Assembly: GCA_028023455.1 (NCBI GenBank)
Contig: JAQFVV010006294.1
Span: 4,615,001 to 4,679,000, forward strand
DNA: 64,000 nt
Direction: 5' to 3'
From: Epiperipatus broadwayi
Lineage: Eukaryota; Onychophora; Udeonychophora; Euonychophora; Peripatidae
Position numbers and translations under genes: made by a program. This document shows, piece after piece, positions 63,235-64,000 of the stretch (within the stretch, counting starts at the first letter, position 1; the number at the start of each line of letters is the position of its first letter). The notes under the pieces were generated by a model. The model was not told the DNA's origin and ran no database searches. It worked only from the letters and a program-made list of their open reading frames with translations.

Positions 63235-64000
63235 ATGTTTCTTCACAAATGATCTTTATTTTTTCTTCATCATGTCTACTAATTAATATCTATATGTGTA
63301 TAATCACTAAGGCTTTTGCAATCACAACACCAACACTATCTATCATTATCTGATTCCTGTATATAAGATTATCTCTTGCTTTTAAATATAAAACAATATC
63401 TACATCATTATTTTTTTTTACTATTAGAACAATAAATTATCTACTATCAATTTCTAATAGCAAAATACCTAGTACTGAATTTTTAAGAATTATTGTTTCT
63501 GTTCAGATTAAATGTTTTTACTGCGTTATAAAATAAAAATATATACACCTAACAAAATACATTTATATAGATCAATGAATGACAAACCTTTTTAAAAACA
63601 TTTAAAACTTTGTTAAAACATTTAAATTTATATGACCAATTTTTTCTTCTTTGTTTATTATAAATTAAGCATTTTTGAACATGAAATATTACCATCTCTT
63701 TATGATTACATTAAAAACTTAGTTTGTTTTATTTGGAGATTATATCTGAGATTGACAATTTTGGAGAAAAAATAAACTTGAATATAGTACTTTTGATAGA
63801 AGCAACTTAATATTCAAAAAATATATACCTATGAATTTGAAAAGTAAGATTTGTAATACATGTGTTTTACCAGTTCTTTACATATAAATCTGAGTTTAGG
63901 GTGCATAACAGAAGAGAAATATAAAGATTTCAGTTTGTACATTGAAGTATGAAGACAGGTATATTGGAAGAGATCTAAAATAAAATACGTATGTGAAAAA
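63235..64000. other. AT-rich end of the window
   Basis: No gene, known repeat or long inverted structure seen. Confidence 0.5.

Overview
This window is a strongly AT-rich (by eye about three quarters A+T), intron-poor and host-gene-free stretch of an animal genome, almost certainly an invertebrate. I found no convincing cellular gene, no bacterial operon structure and no functional RNA gene. What can be read is mobile DNA: several groups of non-LTR retrotransposons (LINEs), a decayed Gypsy-type LTR element, Penelope-like elements, a Tigger/pogo DNA transposon with two deletion derivatives, tRNA-derived SINEs, foldback repeats and very long trinucleotide microsatellites. The combination fits an AT-rich arthropod or similar invertebrate; the species cannot be fixed from the sequence.

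Layout. 1-2845 is a nearly full RTE-like LINE on the + strand, broken by stops and frameshifts. 2.8-17 kb is mostly featureless AT-rich DNA with SINE fragments near 8.2-9.3 kb. An old RTE-like relic lies at about 17.1-18.0 kb (minus strand). A large inverted repeat (19.0-20.1 kb), a 137-bp tandem duplication and a foldback (20.45-20.98 kb) precede Tigger-derived MITE 1 (21.05-22.15 kb).

23.24-41.61 kb is the main feature: an 18-kb head-to-tail array of five copies of related APE-type non-LTR retrotransposons, all on the minus strand, each joined to the next directly through a trinucleotide microsatellite. In minus-strand reading order it runs (AAT)n, 5'-truncated copy, (AAT)n, family A full-length, (AAT)n, 5'-truncated copy, (AAT/ATC)n, family B full-length, (ACT)n, family A full-length, (ATC/AAT)n. 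Full-length copies carry ORF1 (one CCHC knuckle) and ORF2 (APE endonuclease, YMDD reverse transcriptase, C-terminal CCHC); in family A the two ORFs overlap in ATGA. The 35.5-40.8 kb copy has an open ORF1 and a single visible frameshift in ORF2. This arrangement suggests a retrotransposon lineage that inserts into trinucleotide microsatellites.

42.6-48.8 kb is a nest: a minus-strand RTE relic holding a foldback, then a Gypsy element with two diverged LTRs, degraded gag and integrase, a Penelope GIY-YIG fragment and a SINE in its interior, and a second Penelope element plus another insertion in its 3' LTR. 51.4-52.7 kb is a 5'-truncated relative of the array LINEs, with a 16-bp target duplication and no microsatellite. 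MITE 2 follows at 52.9-53.9 kb, a LINE 3' relic at 54.5-55.4 kb, a third, GC-richer relative of the array LINEs at 57.6-59.3 kb, the full-size Tigger element (60.24-62.98 kb, transposase broken), and a tRNA-Gly-derived SINE with 16-bp target duplications at 63.1 kb.

How the parts relate: the LINEs supply reverse transcriptase of the kind SINEs borrow; the Tigger element is the parent type of the two MITEs, which share one internal deletion and one extra inverted copy of the terminus; the Gypsy LTR served as landing ground for later elements. All statements come from reading the sequence and from family knowledge; no alignment or database search was run.
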